From NCBI GenBank assembly GCA_035235625.1, contig CP141143.1:4012501-4076500 (forward strand): a stretch of 64,000 nucleotides of DNA, in the 5' to 3' direction. Both the position numbers and the translations under genes were made by a program. Under the pieces are notes generated by a model. That model did not search any database. It saw only the letters and a program-made list of their open reading frames with translations, and was not told the origin of the DNA. Source of the stretch: Saururus chinensis (lineage: Eukaryota > Streptophyta > Magnoliopsida > Piperales > Saururaceae). Of the stretch, positions 44,086-56,740 are shown piece by piece (positions within the stretch are counted from its first letter, which is position 1; every line of letters starts with the position of its first letter).

Positions 44086-45292
44086 TTTCTGGCCTTCTTA
44101 TTTAGTAAGTAATTATATGAATCTATGTGCTAATTAAGATATATGCTCTGCTATGATCCGATGTATTCTGATATGTTTTCCTCTGATTTGATATGCTCTA
44201 AAAGGCTCTGTTTTGATATGATATGATCTAATATGGTTGGATGAGATCTTATATGATATGATGTGATCTTATATAAGCCAATATGCTCTTATGTGTTTTG
44301 CACTACTCTATGATAGAGCGAGGTGTCTATTTCTACTAATTTGTTAGCTTCTGTTTGACTTCGGTGATTTCAGTTTGATTTCCATATTTTTCATAATAAA
44401 TATTCAGATATATGTATTTTGATGTATATGATTTTGTACCGCTTGATGCATGCATTAGCTGTTAGGAAGAACTATGTTTAGATTCAATCTTATTAAAATA
44501 ACATCGGAGAGGTTATCCAATAAGTACATAGGCAATCGATGTCATGCCCTGTCACTGCCCGACTAGAGCCGAACCCGGTCCAAGGGCTAGTCCAACACAC
44601 GGGGGCAACGGTATTGGAAACGGCTAAAGAAATAGCGGAAGACTTATGCCCTTACCATAGGTGGTCTAATTAACGGAGTTACGCACTACTTTGAGCAAGA
44701 GTAAATAGGTAGTACTGAAAGAGTGACTTAAACTCTAAATTAAACCATAAATATCAAGCTCACATACTAATAATCCATAGCCAACACACTTAGCTCAAAA
44801 TAAGGTCTCAAATAAAACTAAAGATATAAGAAATCACAAGTCTCAAACAAGAACCACTCCAAAGGGTTCTAACATCGTAACAAAATAATCAGAGAGAGAT
44901 GCAAAATCTAGTGGCCTCCACTCCTACTTCCAAGCTCTCCTTAACCTTTCCTCATAAAGAGGATCCTGTTCGATTGCATGTCACGCCATGCAGCCCCAAA
45001 ACAAAACAAGGAAAATGGGGTGAGTATAAAACTCAATAATGGTTTGAATACAACTATAATGATCAGAAAACACGACGACATGACAATACAACAACAGATC
45101 CACAATTAACATGTTATACCACTTTCTGATCATTTACTAGTTAAAACCCCTTTTTAACCATAAACATAAGAACTAGCTTACATAAGACATACCTATCAAG
45201 TCAAGTCATAAACATTCGAAGTTATAACCTAACATGCATCCCACATAGGTATTTATTCATATTTATGCAATTCAAGCATGATAATCCGATAA

Positions 45293-45705
45293 ATCACATA
45301 AGAAGTGTCTTTTACACCCTTTTTCTGATAATACATTCATATCACATAAACCTACTTAATAGTGTCTCACACACAATTTCTAATTATGTGTTCATATCAC
45401 ATAAACTTGTATAATAGTGTCTCATTCACACATTTTCTGATCATGTATTCATATCACATAAACCTGCATAATAGTGTCTCATTCACACACTTTCTAATCA
45501 TGTATGCATATCACATAAACTTGCATAATAGTGTCTTATTCACACACTTTCTGATCATGCATGCATATCACATAAACCTACATAATAATGTCTCATTCAC
45601 ATTTACACACTTTCTGATAATGCATGCATATCACATAAACCTGCATAATAGTGTCTCATTCACACACTTTTTTTATTATGCTTTCATATCACATAAACCT
45701 GCATG
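45293..45705 (-). repeat. 57-bp tandem array in LTR-B copy B2
   Basis: About seven units containing AGTGTCTCATTCACACA, CTGATCATGCATGCATATCA and CATAAACCTGCATAAT. It lies next to two units of the array that is expanded in B1. Confidence 0.88.
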
Positions 45706-45879
45706 AGATCTATCTCTAACATATATTTTAGATCATGCATCAACATCATATAAATCTGCATGAAATGTATCTCTAACATACATTTCAGATCATACAATAA
45801 CATTCTCATTCATCATGCATGTATAAGTATCTCATACACACTAGTCTAACATGCAAGTCTGCACACAGAGAGAATAAAC

Positions 45880-46035
45880 CTGCTCTTCAAGGCCAACACC
45901 TTTGAGCAACCCCTGCTCCTCAAGGCCAACGCCTTTGAGCAACTCTTGCTCCTCAAGGCCAAAGCCTTCGAGAAACTCCTACCCATCAAGCCTAAACACC
46001 CGGGCAACCCTGCTTGTCAAGACCGAAGTCCCAAG
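45880..46035 (-). repeat. About 30-bp tandem repeats in LTR-B copy B2
   Basis: Five units of CCTGCTCCTCAAGGCCAACG followed by CCTTTGAGCAAC, progressively diverged to the right. Confidence 0.82.
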
Positions 46036-48396
46036 CAACAATACGTGGTAAGCCAGTGCACTCAAACAAACCAGTTGGATTCTCAGGGTCCAGATAATCT
46101 CAACAACTAATCTCATCTGCAAGACAAGTACACAACTCCCCCCACATAACTCAATTTAATTAGACTCACCCCAGGGAGTATACATGTTCCACATAGGAAC
46201 TTAAATCGAAAATATGTCCTTTTGGACCAACCAAGTTCCAATTAATTCACCGACTGATTAATCCGGCACACAATCTCAATCATTATATACAATTGATCAA
46301 TTTCGGTTAAACAACAGTAAAACCTCATTCATGAAGTCCGATACATGATGCATGATATCATGATACATCCATGGGCAAAAGTTTATGTGGGCTCCAATAC
46401 ATGGAACATGCTCCCAATCAGTCCCCTCATGCATCATAATTAAAGTATAATTAATTACAATTTTATCGTAGATTCCCCATACGTGTGTGTATTCATACAT
46501 ATTCTAAGCACATGACCAATGCTTGACATAAACTCATAAGACAATATACGTATGCTTAAACACATTCAAACAACGATTCCCAACTTAAATCGACTCAAAA
46601 TCCACCATAAAGCTTAAATCCATCCATGTGAAATCGAACATTCACTCCCACAAATATGATTTTTCACACATTAAGCCACAACATGATCACATCCATTACC
46701 CATAAACCATCCTCATTATAAGAGAACACATCTCACCATTTTTCATATAATATCCATGTTGGAGACATTCTAATCACAAGAATTCTAATATTCAAAAGTT
46801 CAAAGTACTTCAATATCAACATGCATAATTATCAACATAACATAATGCCACATGACCACGCTTAAACACATTCCATAAACTTCCATCATCAATTCTACAC
46901 CTCCAGTAGCCTAATTTTATCATAACACACCTCTCATAACCATTAGAATCATCAAATCGAGTAAAACATTGAAATGTGCATAAGTTTAAAAAATACCAAA
47001 AACTGCCATGTAGCCGTTATATCGCCCTGTAAGGCCGTTCGATCGGCTAAACTGAAAATCTGCCAGAAATGTAGTGTTGCCAATCGATTACCCTGGTAGG
47101 CCGTTCGATCACCAACAAAGCAGTTTTGACCTTATTCTTCATTTCGAAAATCAAAACCGAGACACTATGAAAACACCTTAAAATCTTTACCCATGGTCTC
47201 AAACACTATCAAAAAATCATCAAACATTCCAGAACACTAATCTAAACTATTCTAAAACAAAACCTAAAGAAATCGAAGTAAAAGATTAACATTTATTGAA
47301 CCCACCATTATAGCCTAAATCAAGCAAATCCACTTCAAATAACATCATAAAAACAGAGATTTTAACTACCCAAAGTTGAGATTGAAGAACCCATTACCTT
47401 TCCTTATTGATTTGGGTTGAAATAAACCTTCAATCTCCTCTAACACCTTCCAAAAACACGATTTTAAGTTAACATACAACTAATCTCGTTTTAGCTTTGA
47501 AAAATCAAAAGTAAATATTAGATCTAGGGTTTTAGAAGCCTAAAAATGAGATTTTAAAAATTAAGGCTTGGAGAAGGGAGGTAAAATAGTAGTTTAATGC
47601 TTTTAAAATGGATTGAAATGATGGGGGAAGTCATGATTAAGAAGAGTTTAAGAAAAACTTAAAGATTAAGCCAAGATAAGTTAAACTCACTTCTAATTAT
47701 TTCCTTTCCGGGCCTAATCGGGGATTAGGCTCTAAATCTCCTAGCTAAGCCTATTCCCAAATGGAAAATGACACAGCTCTTTCTTTTTATAGAAGGGGTT
47801 GGGCTATATCTAATAGAAATGTGGGGTAGAAATAGAGTTTTTAACTAAAATTAGAAATTTTGGCAATTTAACCCAAAATAGTGTCTTCCATTGATGTCTG
47901 GTCCAAAAATTATAATTTCGTCGGTGGGGCCCACAGGGGGTCCCGCTAAAACCTAATTTTTAAAAAATTAGTGAAAAATCAAAAAATTCCCAAAAATTTA
48001 GATTTGACCCAAAATCACTTAAAACTCATAAATGTGAAGTTGGTTTTAATTAAAACCTTTGGAAAATACTCAAATTTAGAAAATCATCCCAAACCGATCA
48101 GAATTAATATTAAAACTACATAAAAGTATTTAAACAAAATGAATTCAAACTGGTTTACGATGAGGGATCTTACAACCGACGTCACGACAACGTTGGCCTG
48201 ATCCAAAATAATAATAAAATGTAATTTTATTCTAACCTATGCACATCGGAGCACTTGAGCTCTGTAGTGTGTAGATGAATGTTACGACTTTTGCACACAG
48301 ATGTTGCCATTCCTGATTAGTTTGAAAAAATTATTACTTTGATTTTGTTTTCTGAACCCCTGGTCTAGGTTGGTTCTCAGGATGGGGTGTTACACT

Positions 48397-50180
48397 ACCC
48401 CCATTTCTCAAAGGAGAAACCTTTCTTAAGGTAATATTTTCCCCCAATCACACTTTAATCCTTTCAATTTTTTCTTAATCATCTCTTCCTTCGCATCTCC
48501 TATTTAGATTCTGAGTTTCTTTCCATTAAGATTATCTTTTTTTAATTTTTATTTAGAACCTTTATCTATTTAGGTCTTGAATCTATCACTCTTGTGTAGA
48601 TTTAAGTATATTAGCTAGGTTTTGATTAAGACTAACCAAAAACCTTATTTTTTAGTGAGATTTATTGAGGTTGGAGTTTATTTATGGGATTCACAAGCTA
48701 AATAGAGGTTTTTCACCTTGAGTGGTTGTCTTTCTTGTAATGCCATGAGTGTGAGTTTATTTAAGCTTTTGAAGCATCTTGAAGGGTCATGGTGATTTCT
48801 TAATAACATGGGATGTTTTTGATGTTTGAGTATGAAAAATGTTAGGGATTATGTATTAATTATATATTGTTTTATGATATTTTAGGAATTTATATGGAAA
48901 TTTGGAATGATTTTAGTTTGGATTTTGAGAGGAAGAAGATGAATGAGAGTGAAATGTTTTGACCATTTAAATGGGCTATTTGGCCGTTCAAATGACCATA
49001 CAAGAGATTAAATATGTGTGTTGCCATTCAAATGGCATGAATGAGCATTCAAATGGGTACACAATAATTTTGTTACATGTCTATTTTAATGAATTTTTAT
49101 CGTTTCTTCATTCTTTCTCATGATTCTAATATATTATGACCACAATGAGTTAGGTGTACTTACACATGTCACTTTAATTTTATACGGAGCATAATATATG
49201 TGTTTTAGGTTAACTATAGAGATGGTTATATATGCTTAAGTTTAGTATGATGCTATACTTAATTTAAATCCGTATTTCGATTATTTCTTCATGATCATTC
49301 CATCACATCAATAGTTTATAATCATGAGAGGATATGAATGCTTACACATGTCATTTTAATTACAAATGAACCATGTTCCACATGTAAAGCTCAATAAGAA
49401 TATATCCATGAATGTATCTTTTACCCATTCTTATATGATTTATATTTGTCACAAACGGATCATGTTTCATAAATTTAAGACTGATTAGGGCATGTTTACC
49501 CATGCTTGCATCCATTAAACATTTTTTACTTATATATCATGTTGCATGCATCATGAGAATATATTGTAAATGAAGATTAATCTTGTTTAACTGTAATTAA
49601 TCGATTGGATGTCATAGTTTTCCAAATTAGCTACATTGGAGGTCTATTGAAATGGTTTTATGTCTAAAAGGACGAGGTTTTATATCCATTGAATGAGGTT
49701 TTACGTCCCTTTGAGGATGAGTTTCCCTCAAGTGACAAGAGAGGATTTGTTATAATGTGATAATTATTGTGATCTTCTAGACTTGAGAATCCATACTTAG
49801 TTTGTCCATGTGCACCGGCTTACTTGGAGCAATTTTTCGGTTAGGGATTTACCCAAACTGCTATAGTTTTCATTTCCAGGAATTCAGACTTCCTTTTAGG
49901 ATTTTTAGGTGAGAAGGTCTGCTTGTGCTGTAACCAAGATATGCATATGTATAGATTATAATGCATTATAATGCTCATTGATATAGGTTGTGTAGGGACA
50001 ATGATGCTTATGTTTACATAGGATGCATGCAGAATAATTATACTTGAACATGCATGAGAGAATATAGTTTAATTACATTTGATTATGCAAGGTGAATATC
50101 AATGTTGATACTTGATTTATACAAGATGTTAATGAACCATGAAACTTAAATGATTGCACAGGTTGTGCATGTGTATTATG
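48397..50180 (+). mobile_element. Degenerate LTR-B copy B3 (partial)
   Basis: Aligns with the middle of LTR-B in plus orientation: the four-site module at about 48960-49072 (GACCATTTAAATGGGC, GGCCGTTCAAATGACC, GCCATTCAAATGGC, GCATTCAAATGGG), then the CATGTTGCATGCATCATGAG region and the zone matching 17470-18000 of B1. The true LTR ends are not recognisable. Confidence 0.6.
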
Positions 50181-50258
50181 AATTATAAATGAGTCTATCA
50201 CAAAGCTAACAAATCAACAAAATCACACATCTCGTTCTATTACAGAGCGAGCAAAACA

Positions 50259-52364
50259 TGTAACGACCCGACCCAAGTCGGGCCCAGAAAATCAGTAATA
50301 GAAAATTTCTTTCCTTAAGCCAGGAATCACCGTCTATGTGCGAGAGGTAAAACATTCGTCTACGCACTACGGAGCTTCAAGCTGTCCCATACGTAGACTT
50401 AGGTTGTAACAGACACATACACACAATGAAGCTCCATAGTTTGTCACGTGTAAAACAGAATAAAACATATATTTATTATTAATTTGGATCGGGCCAACAT
50501 TGCCTTGCCATTGGTTGCCTACGTACATATTGGATATTATTCCAACACAATCAGATCCGAACATAGTTCTGTCTAACGGATAATACATACAAGCGTCACA
50601 AAATTATATATGTTAAAACACGTATATACTGATATTTAGTCAGAGTTATACAAAAATTCATCATATTTCAAAGTGAAGCAGAACTTAATAAGTCAATAAA
50701 ATCATACATCTCGCTCCACCACAGAGCAAGATCAAAACTACAAACACATGTCTCACTCTATCACTGAGCCGAGACTGAACACACCCACACACCACACATC
50801 TAGCTCTACCTTAGAGCAAGACAGAACATAAACATGTCACATCAAAGCTAGCAGATTAGAGCATAAAGGGTCATGTCATGGCACACATCCTAATTTAGCT
50901 CATGCAACTCTATAATTTAATCGAGATGTCAGAAATACTTACTCCCCTCATGTATCGTAAGGTAATAGTATTAGGAGTTGCTCGTTCCTTCTTGGTGTCC
51001 TCCCCTTAGGATCCAAAGGCAGAAGATGGAGCTTCATCTAGCCTCCATACATTCCTCATCTTGCATTGAAAGGCTACACACAAACGTTCTCCTTCTCGGA
51101 GACTCTTCTTGTGTTCCGTACTAGTGGGCAGCGAACAAAACCTTCCCTACTTGGAGATGTTCCTCACACATTGTGGCTCTTCAGTGGAAGATAGAGCCTC
51201 CCTTACTCTGGATTGCTTCCCTTGTTGTGGTCTGGCAACTTCGGACAGAACCCCATCTTGCTCTTGGCCCCTTTTTCTTATTCTAGTGTTCGAGGACGAT
51301 GAGCAAGGCCTTTTCCTTATTTTAGGGTATTTCCTCCTCATACGATCTTCAACTTAGAGAACGGACCCCTCCATTGCGAAAAAGATGCTTGATTTAGTCA
51401 AGAACGCCTTTTGGATAGACTAAATTGGAGCTAGGATGCTCAGAAATAGAAAAAAAGAATATTGTCGGTGCTCGAGGACAATGTGCAGGACCTCTCCTAG
51501 GGGTATTTCTACCTCATACGATTAACAAATTAGAGAAAGGACCCCTCCATTGTGTAGGCCATGCTCGAATTAGTCAAGAACACCTTTTGGATAGACTAAA
51601 TTGGAGCTAGGATGCTTAGAAATAGAGAAAAAGAAGATTGTCGATGTTCGAGGACAACAGGCAGGACCTCTCCTTCTCTTAGGGTGTTTCCTCTTTATAT
51701 AGTCTCCAAATCGAAGAAAGGACCACTCCATTGCATAGAACACACTTGTTTTACTGAAGAACACCTCTTGAACGGTCTTAATCGAACTCAGAATAGTCAG
51801 AAACGGGGGAGGAGAAGATCTAAATCAAAAACGGGAGGAAATGGGGTTTTATAGGACTCCGGTGCGCCGAAACAGCGGTGCCTACCGAAACGCGCGGTGC
51901 GCTGCAGCACCCATCATTTTGTGCTGCTATTACATGGCAACGTGCATCACGGCTGCACGTTATACATGCCATGGTCACGTGTGCCATACACGGGTCTCGT
52001 GCGCATCTTTCTTTTTTTTTATATATACAAATCTTCAAACACGCATAACTTCCTACCCCGGATTTGGATTCACACGTTCTTAGTACCGTTGGACTCGTAT
52101 CGAAGAGCCCTTCGATATTAACCCACTTAAAGAAATAAATTGTTCTCTTTCCAAGTAGGTCCCACCTATTTTTTACGATTCTCGAAGGTTGTAACTTTCG
52201 GTCCCGACCTCTGTTTCGTCTGTTCTTTGATTCGTTATGCTCATTTCTTCGAGCTCTACTAAAATACAGAGGTTTCAACCTTCAAAATTGTATATAATTT
52301 ATTAGAAAACCTAATTACCTCTAACCCCCTTGGTTAGATGTAATCGGAAAAGCGGGGTATTACA
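50259..52364 (-). mobile_element. Solo LTR, family LTR-A (TSD AAACA)
   Basis: 2106 bp from TGTAACGACCCGACCC to GGGGTATTACA, with perfect 5-bp target duplications AAACA at 50254-50258 and 52365-52369. Minus orientation, judged by similarity to the plus copies at 7036 and 43391. It contains CTCCACCACAGAGCAAG, the reversed 55-60 bp array and a 176-bp tandem array. The target is another copy of the same family. Confidence 0.87.
51290..51815 (-). repeat. 176-bp tandem repeat in the LTR-A solo LTR
   Basis: Nearly three units. GATGCTCAGAAATAGA at 51435 recurs as GATGCTTAGAAATAGA at 51611, and GGACCCCTCCATTG and CCTTTTGGATAGACTAAATT recur in register. The third unit is more diverged. Confidence 0.88.
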
Positions 52365-53098
52365 AAACACATTTGAGCAAATTAGATCATCTCAAATCAC
52401 ATCAGATTATATTAGATCTCATTCAACCATAAATGATCAGATCGAAGCATATGATATCATAACAGAACATTTTAGAGCATATCGAGTCAGGGCAAAGCAA
52501 ATTAAAATACATCGGATTAGAGCATAGCATATAGCTTATATAGCATATGCATTCATATAATCATATATTCAATCAGAAGATCAAAAACACTTACTCCCCT
52601 ATAATTCTAGAATTAGAGGCGTTCGAAGTTGCCACTTCCTTCAGGGTATCCTGCCCTTCAAGTCTAGAGACAACTGACGGAGCTTCCACTTCCTCTAGAA
52701 TGTTTCTCTCATTATGCCTAAAAGCGATAGATAAACACTCCCCTTTCATAGGGCTCATTTATTCCCAAAGGCAATAGACATAATTGCCCTTTACCTGGAG
52801 ATGCGTCACTGTTTTCATGCTCGAAGGCGGGAGGCAGAACTTCCCTTTACCTAGGGTGTTTATCTTTCTACGCGCTTGTAGGCGACATATAGGAATTCCT
52901 TGAGGTACTAGAGACACTTCTCTCTCATCAAGTCCATATACGACATACATAACTTCTCTTAACTGGAGACATTTCACACTTTTCTTACTTGTATGTTGTG
53001 GACAGAACCTCTCCTTATATGGGACACTTCTCTCTTTACAACCCGACGGCCAAGAATGAAGTCTCCTCTTTTCTCGGGTCATTTCCCCCCTCTAGAGT

Positions 53099-53362
53099 AG
53101 GGGTGTTCATAGACAAATACAGACACGAATAGAGGCATGTCCACGTCTGTCCGCCAATTCATTATATATTGTTCGCGTCTGTCCATGTCCGCTAATGTCC
53201 GTAGCATCTATTGTCCAAGTTCGTCCGTCACGGACATAGATGGACACGAATGGATGCGAACAATTAAGCAAATTCTTATTTAACATGTACAGTCCTTACG
53301 TAGCATGTTAGGATAGTTTTAACATGTTACATTAGCATGTTAGAACCTGCATTTATTACCAA
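53099..53362. other. Short inverted-repeat segment between LTR copies
   Basis: GGGGTGTTCATAG followed by repeated GTCCGT and GGACACGAATGG words, partly complementary to one another. Probably a small MITE. Ends not defined. Confidence 0.35.
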
Positions 53363-56300
53363 TGGTATCAACACTCATCTTAAACCGGTCTACATTTAAA
53401 TTTATTTATTAATTAATAGTTATTGTGTGGTTTAAGCCTTTTCTAATTAAATTCGGTGATTCTAAAAAATAAATGTGGTTTCTAAATATTTTAATCAAAA
53501 TCAATTTCATATTTATGAGTTTTAAGTGATTTTGGGTCAATTTTGAATTTTTAGGAATATTTATAATTTTTTAATATTTTTCAAAAATTAGGGTTTGGTG
53601 GGACCCCCCCAAGGGGTCCACCAACGAATTTAGAGTTTTGGTCCAAAATGCCCTAGACATAAAAAGAAGTTATTACAAAAAATTTTAAAATTTTTCTAGC
53701 CCTAATTAGAGGTTAAATTTCAAGATTTTCTAATGTTAGTTAGAAATTATGTTTATACCTTAAGTTTTATTTAGGTTTACCCCAACTCTTCCTATAAAAG
53801 GAATGGGCTGAGCCATTTCCAACTTGAGAATAAGTTGTGCAAGGGTGTTTGGAGCCTAATCCCCAATTAGGCCTATAGAAGAAACGTTTAGAGGTATGTT
53901 CTTCCCTAATCAAAGCTTAATAATTAGGGTTTTCATAATCTTCTCTTAAATCTACTTCATTTAATGGATTCAATTCCATTTTAAAAGCATTAAATCACTG
54001 TTTTACTCCCCTATTTTAAACCCTAATCTTCAAAAAATCATTTTTATACTTCCAAAGCTCTAGATCTAGGGTTTGCTTTATGATTTTTAAGGTTAAATTG
54101 AGTTTATATGTGTATTAACATAAAAATCATGCTTTGGGAAGGTGTTGGAGGTGATTGAAGGATTAATCCGACCCAAATCAAGTGAAGAGGTAATGTGTTT
54201 TCAAATCTCAGCCTTGTTATGCTAAAAATTTTGATTTTTATAGTTTTACTTGAATGAGTTTGCTTAATTAGGGTTTTAATGGTAGATTTATGAAATGTTA
54301 ATCTTTTGCTTTGATTTCTTAGGGTTTTACTTTAGACTAGGTTAAATTAGTGTTATTGAATGTTTGATTAAGTTTTGATGGTGTATGAAGCTTAGGATGA
54401 AGATTTTGAGGTTTATTCAATGGTGTTTCAGTTTTAAATTTCTAAAGGAAGAAGAAGGCTCGAACTGTGTGTTGATGATTGATTCGGCCATTCGAATAGC
54501 TTACTAGGCCTATCGATCGGCCACATAACATACCTTCTAATTTTCAGGCTAACATATCAAACAACCTTCCAAGCCGATCGATCGGCTACACAACAGTTTT
54601 GCCTTTTGTTGATTTGTATGCTCATTTCAGTGTTTTGCTTCAATTGATGATTTGAATAGTTATAAGAAGTATTTATGTTGGAAATAAGCTACTGGAATGG
54701 TGTGGAATTGATGATAGAGATGATGAAGTATGCTAAAGTATTTGTTATGTGGTATAATATGTTGATATTTATAAATGTTAACATTTCATTACCTTGAATC
54801 TATGAATGATGAAATTCTCATTATTAGAACAAGTTTCCAGCAGGGACATTACATGGTAAATGCTAAGATGTGTCACCTTATAATGAGAATGAATTATGAT
54901 AAATGATGTTATCATGTTATGACTTTATGTGTAGAATAATCATGCTTGTAGGAGTTGAGCATTTGATTTTACATATATGGATGTAAGGTTTATTGTAGAT
55001 TTCACATTGATTTTAGTTGGAAATCATGATTTGGATGTGTTAAAGAATGTGTGTATTACCTATGAGTTTATGTTAAAGCATTGGTCATGTGCTTAGGATA
55101 TGCATGAACACACATACGTATATAGAATCTACTATAGAATTGTAGTTAATTATGATTTTATTATGATTCATGAGGGGACTGATGGGAGCACGTTTCATGT
55201 ATTGGAACTCACGTAGATCTTGCTCACGGATGTATCATGATATCAAGCATCATGGATCGTACTTCATGAATGAGGTTTTACCATTGTTTAATCGGTATTG
55301 CTTGATTATATGCGATGATGTGAGATTGCATGCTGGATTAATCGATCGTTGACTTAATCGGAACTTGGTTGGTCTGAAATGACAGAATTTCGAGTTTAGT
55401 TCCTATGTGAAAAATGTATACTCTCTCGGGTTAAGTCTAGTTAAATTGAGTTATGTAAGGACGAGTTGTGTACATGTCTTGCAGATGAGATTATTGTGAT
55501 TGTCATCTGGACCTTTAGAATTCAGAGTGGTACAACTCGTGCATTGGCTACCACGTGTTATAGGGTTCCCTGTGTAGGAATTTGGGCTCTCCCCTACTGC
55601 AGGAGATGTCCCTAGGCGAACACACCTGCTCTAGGTTCTTTCTGTGAGAATTGGACGTCCTTCGCTAGGATCGTCTGGGCAAGCAGCTTTAGGGGGCCCA
55701 TTGATCTTTTAGGTTTCTTGTGTGGGAATCGGACCACATCTTGCCTTCGTGGCCTTGACTATGTCCTACCTGTATGGTAATGCTTGTATTTACTCATTGA
55801 TGGAAGCATTCACCATTTATGTTGATGCATGTATATTAGGAATGTTATGCCCAGGATTTGCATGGATTGTGTAGGGACAATTTGACATGTGTCATTAGGA
55901 GTTATTATGCATAGTTGTGTATCCTGTGTTTGACACGTTTGTTGTGCAAGGTGAATGAGGATGTGATAAGAATACATAATTTGATTCATGGGAACGAAAC
56001 ACTATTATGCAAGTTTATGCAATTATTACCTATGGAGGATGAATGTTAGGTTATAATTTGAATATTTATGACTTGACTTTGATAGGTATGTCAAATGCAT
56101 AGTAGCTCTTATGTTTATGGATAAAGTGGGGTTTAGTAAGGGAATAATCAGAAAATGATATATCATATTAATTATGGATCTGAATTGCTATATTGTTGTG
56201 TCATAATATTTTTTTCATTATTGATATTGTATTTAAACCATTATTGAGTTTTTATACTCACCCCACTTTTCTTGTTTTGTTTTGGGGCTGCGTGGCATGA

Positions 56301-56740
56301 CACGTAACCGCTCACGATATATTGTACAAGGATCGATATGACTTCTCATGGGATTCCTGATGGCATTTTATTTCCTTATTTTTATCTTTTTAGACATTGA
56401 GAACATTATTTGGTGGATCATGTTTGTTATTAAAGCTTACTTGTTGTGGTTAGATGCCTTTGACCTATTTTTAGATTCTAAGCCATGTTTGGGCTTCAGA
56501 AATGTTTATGTGGGATTTGTGTATGACGAAGATGACTATGTCATTTATTTCTATCCTCTTTTACCCTTATTTACTTTTGCTTAAAGGTTATATGGTGCAT
56601 GATACCACTAGTTAAACTGCCCGTAGTAAAGGCATAAGTCTTCCGCTATTCATTAATTGTTTTCAATCCCTTCACCCCCGTGTGCTTAACTAGCCCTTGG
56701 ACGGGGTTCGGCTTGGGTCAAGCAGTGCCGGGGAGTGACA
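53363..56740 (+). mobile_element. LTR-B copy B4 (left arm of inverted pair)
   Basis: About 3378 bp, the same length as B1. Starts with a mutated terminus (TGGTATCAACACTCATCTTA against TGTAAG...CTCATCTT) and ends GGGGAGTGACA. TATAAAAG lies 430 bp in (53793). The four-site module is at 54478-54592, and GGGGCTGCGTGGCATGACAC near the end. The flanking 5-mers (ACCAA and TCATG) do not match, so its own target duplication is lost. Confidence 0.82.

Larger units (their letters stand above)
44540..48174 (-). mobile_element. Solo LTR, family LTR-B, copy B2
   Basis: 3635 bp. In plus-strand coordinates it starts TGTCATGCCC and ends GATCTTACA, the reverse complement of TGTAAGATC...GGGCATGACA. Flanks ATCGA (44535-44539) and ACCGA (48175-48179) are a target duplication with one mismatch. 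The TATA box is near 47784-47791 (minus strand). The four-palindrome module is at about 47012-47112. Longer than B1 because of tandem arrays. Confidence 0.82.
43391..48396 (+). mobile_element. LTR-A copy, split by solo LTR-B2
   Basis: The LTR-A sequence is at 43391-44539 and 48175-48396. It shows TCAAGAGGCGTTCTTAG, the 55-60 bp array, the GATATG-rich block, then TGTGATAGAGCGAGG near 44311. After the interruption it has GTTGGCCTGATCC and the end GGGGTGTTACA. The 5' boundary is approximate. Following a gypsy pol remnant, it is probably that element's 3' LTR, with integrase deleted. Confidence 0.7.
50185..53098 (-). mobile_element. LTR-A copy, minus strand, split by a second LTR-A
   Basis: Pieces 50185-50258 and 52365-53098. 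The left piece has AGTCTATCACAAAGCTAACA and CGTTCTATTACAGAGCGAG. The right piece has the GATATG-like block in reverse (TCATAACAGAACATTTTAG) and the reversed 55-60 bp array up to about 53098. It is interrupted by the solo LTR at 50259. Confidence 0.7.

Noticed and set aside
45293-45705. CRISPR-like array of spaced repeats
   Set aside because: The units are contiguous diverging tandem copies without unique spacers, in a plant LTR.
45362-45706. 114-codon frame with FTHFLIM.YHINLHNS repeats
   Set aside because: A translation of the 57-bp tandem array in solo LTR-B2, so repeat-derived rather than a gene.
51109-51854. Several overlapping 60-80 codon frames at 51.1-51.9 kb
   Set aside because: All lie in the tandem repeats of the LTR-A solo LTR and change frame from unit to unit.
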